A DNA stretch of 64,000 bases, taken from the NCBI RefSeq assembly GCF_007290395.2, contig NZ_CP041656.2:6915501-6979500 (forward strand). The letters are read 5' to 3'. Source of the DNA: Bradyrhizobium cosmicum (GTDB lineage Bacteria > Pseudomonadota > Alphaproteobacteria > Rhizobiales > Xanthobacteraceae). Made by a program: the position numbers and the translations under genes. Positions 63,807 to 64,000 of this stretch are shown piece after piece. The notes beneath the pieces were generated by a model that was not told the DNA's origin, made no database searches, and was given only the letters and a program-made list of their open reading frames with translations. Position 1 is the first letter of the stretch, and every line of letters starts with the position of its first letter.

Positions 63807-64000
63807 ATGAGCATTCAGCGTTTCGAGACCGGCCCGCGCATGAGCCAGGCCGTCGTGCACGGCAACACCGTCTATCTCGCCGGCGTCGTCGCCAACAAGG
63901 CGGCCGGCGAAAGCGTGACGAAGCAGACCCAGGACATCCTGGCGACCATCGACAGCCATCTCGCCAAGGCCGGCACCGACAAGTCGAAGCTGCTCTCCGC
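63807..64000 (+). CDS. RidA/YjgF-family protein (3' end cut by window edge)
   Basis: First 64 codons of a RidA-type protein. The opening SIQRFETGPRMSQAVVHGNT and VYLAGVVANKAAGESVTKQT, and DILATIDSHLAKAGTDKSKL are typical of this family, which hydrolyses reactive enamine/imine intermediates of amino acid metabolism. AGGAGA precedes ATG 63807. The rest is outside the window, so the catalytic Arg cannot be checked. Confidence 0.9.
   Translation, partial: MSIQRFETGPRMSQAVVHGNTVYLAGVVANKAAGESVTKQTQDILATIDSHLAKAGTDKSKLLS

Overview
The window is a gene-dense, high-GC stretch of what looks like a conventional bacterial chromosome from Bradyrhizobium or a close relative in the Nitrobacteraceae (Alphaproteobacteria). 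This is inferred from gene order (yidC-engB-argB; dapD/dapE facing truA-fmt-def; SRP RNA-dnaX-ybaB-recR), a class I lysyl-tRNA synthetase, DUF2865/DUF6460/DUF1036 proteins, and many intergenic palindromic repeats of the type common in Bradyrhizobium and Rhodopseudomonas. I see no phage, plasmid, transposase, CRISPR array, tRNA or rRNA gene.

Layout. 1-8.2 kb, plus strand: end of yidC, engB, a DUF423 protein, argB, a DUF1036 envelope protein, a HAD nucleotidase, dapD, a DUF805 protein and dapE (arginine and lysine/peptidoglycan precursor synthesis). 8.3-10.7 kb, minus strand: def-fmt-truA (N-formylmethionine handling and tRNA modification). 10.8-17 kb: rmuC, ampG, a secreted unknown, then recR, ybaB, dnaX and the SRP RNA on the minus strand. 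17.2-21.5 kb, plus strand: a polar-amino-acid-type ABC importer fused by overlapping genes to a non-canonical SDR and an enolase-superfamily enzyme, a likely uptake-and-catabolism operon. 21.8-24.7 kb: HIT, NudC, PfkB kinase and an Lrp/AsnC regulator. 24.7-28.4 kb: a minus-strand two-component system facing two tiny secreted proteins and a fatty-acid-hydroxylase-family membrane enzyme. 28.4-36 kb: phosphomannomutase, membrane aspartic protease, HrpB helicase, UDP-glucose dehydrogenase and an acyltransferase (sugar nucleotide and surface polysaccharide supply). 36-43.7 kb: a coiled-coil membrane protein, polA, LysE exporter, GST, pyrE, DUF2865 and an unknown.

43.8-52.4 kb holds the four-gene ligase-associated DNA repair set (phosphoesterase, Lhr-type helicase, MBL exonuclease, ATP-dependent ligase), here in two divergent halves with a branched-chain-type binding protein and a TPR methyltransferase between them. 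52.4-64 kb: DUF6460, MATE exporter, pyrD-DUF952, an S24-type regulator, alpha carbonic anhydrase, lysS, a binding protein, SCO protein, small membrane protein, a ClpP/SppA-like secreted protein, an FAD dehydrogenase and the start of a RidA protein.

The intergenic DNA is the most unusual part: at least six sequence families of inverted-repeat elements fill most gaps, sit inside operons (def-fmt and an ABC transporter) and in one case supply the end of a coding region. I also see good candidate operators: a GTTC-N7-GTTC SOS box before rmuC, an almost perfect Lrp consensus before the lrp-type gene, and a tandem direct repeat before the OmpR-type regulator. DNA polymerase I, the SDR and the S24 regulator each lack expected catalytic residues. 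All calls come from reading the sequence; no database search was run.
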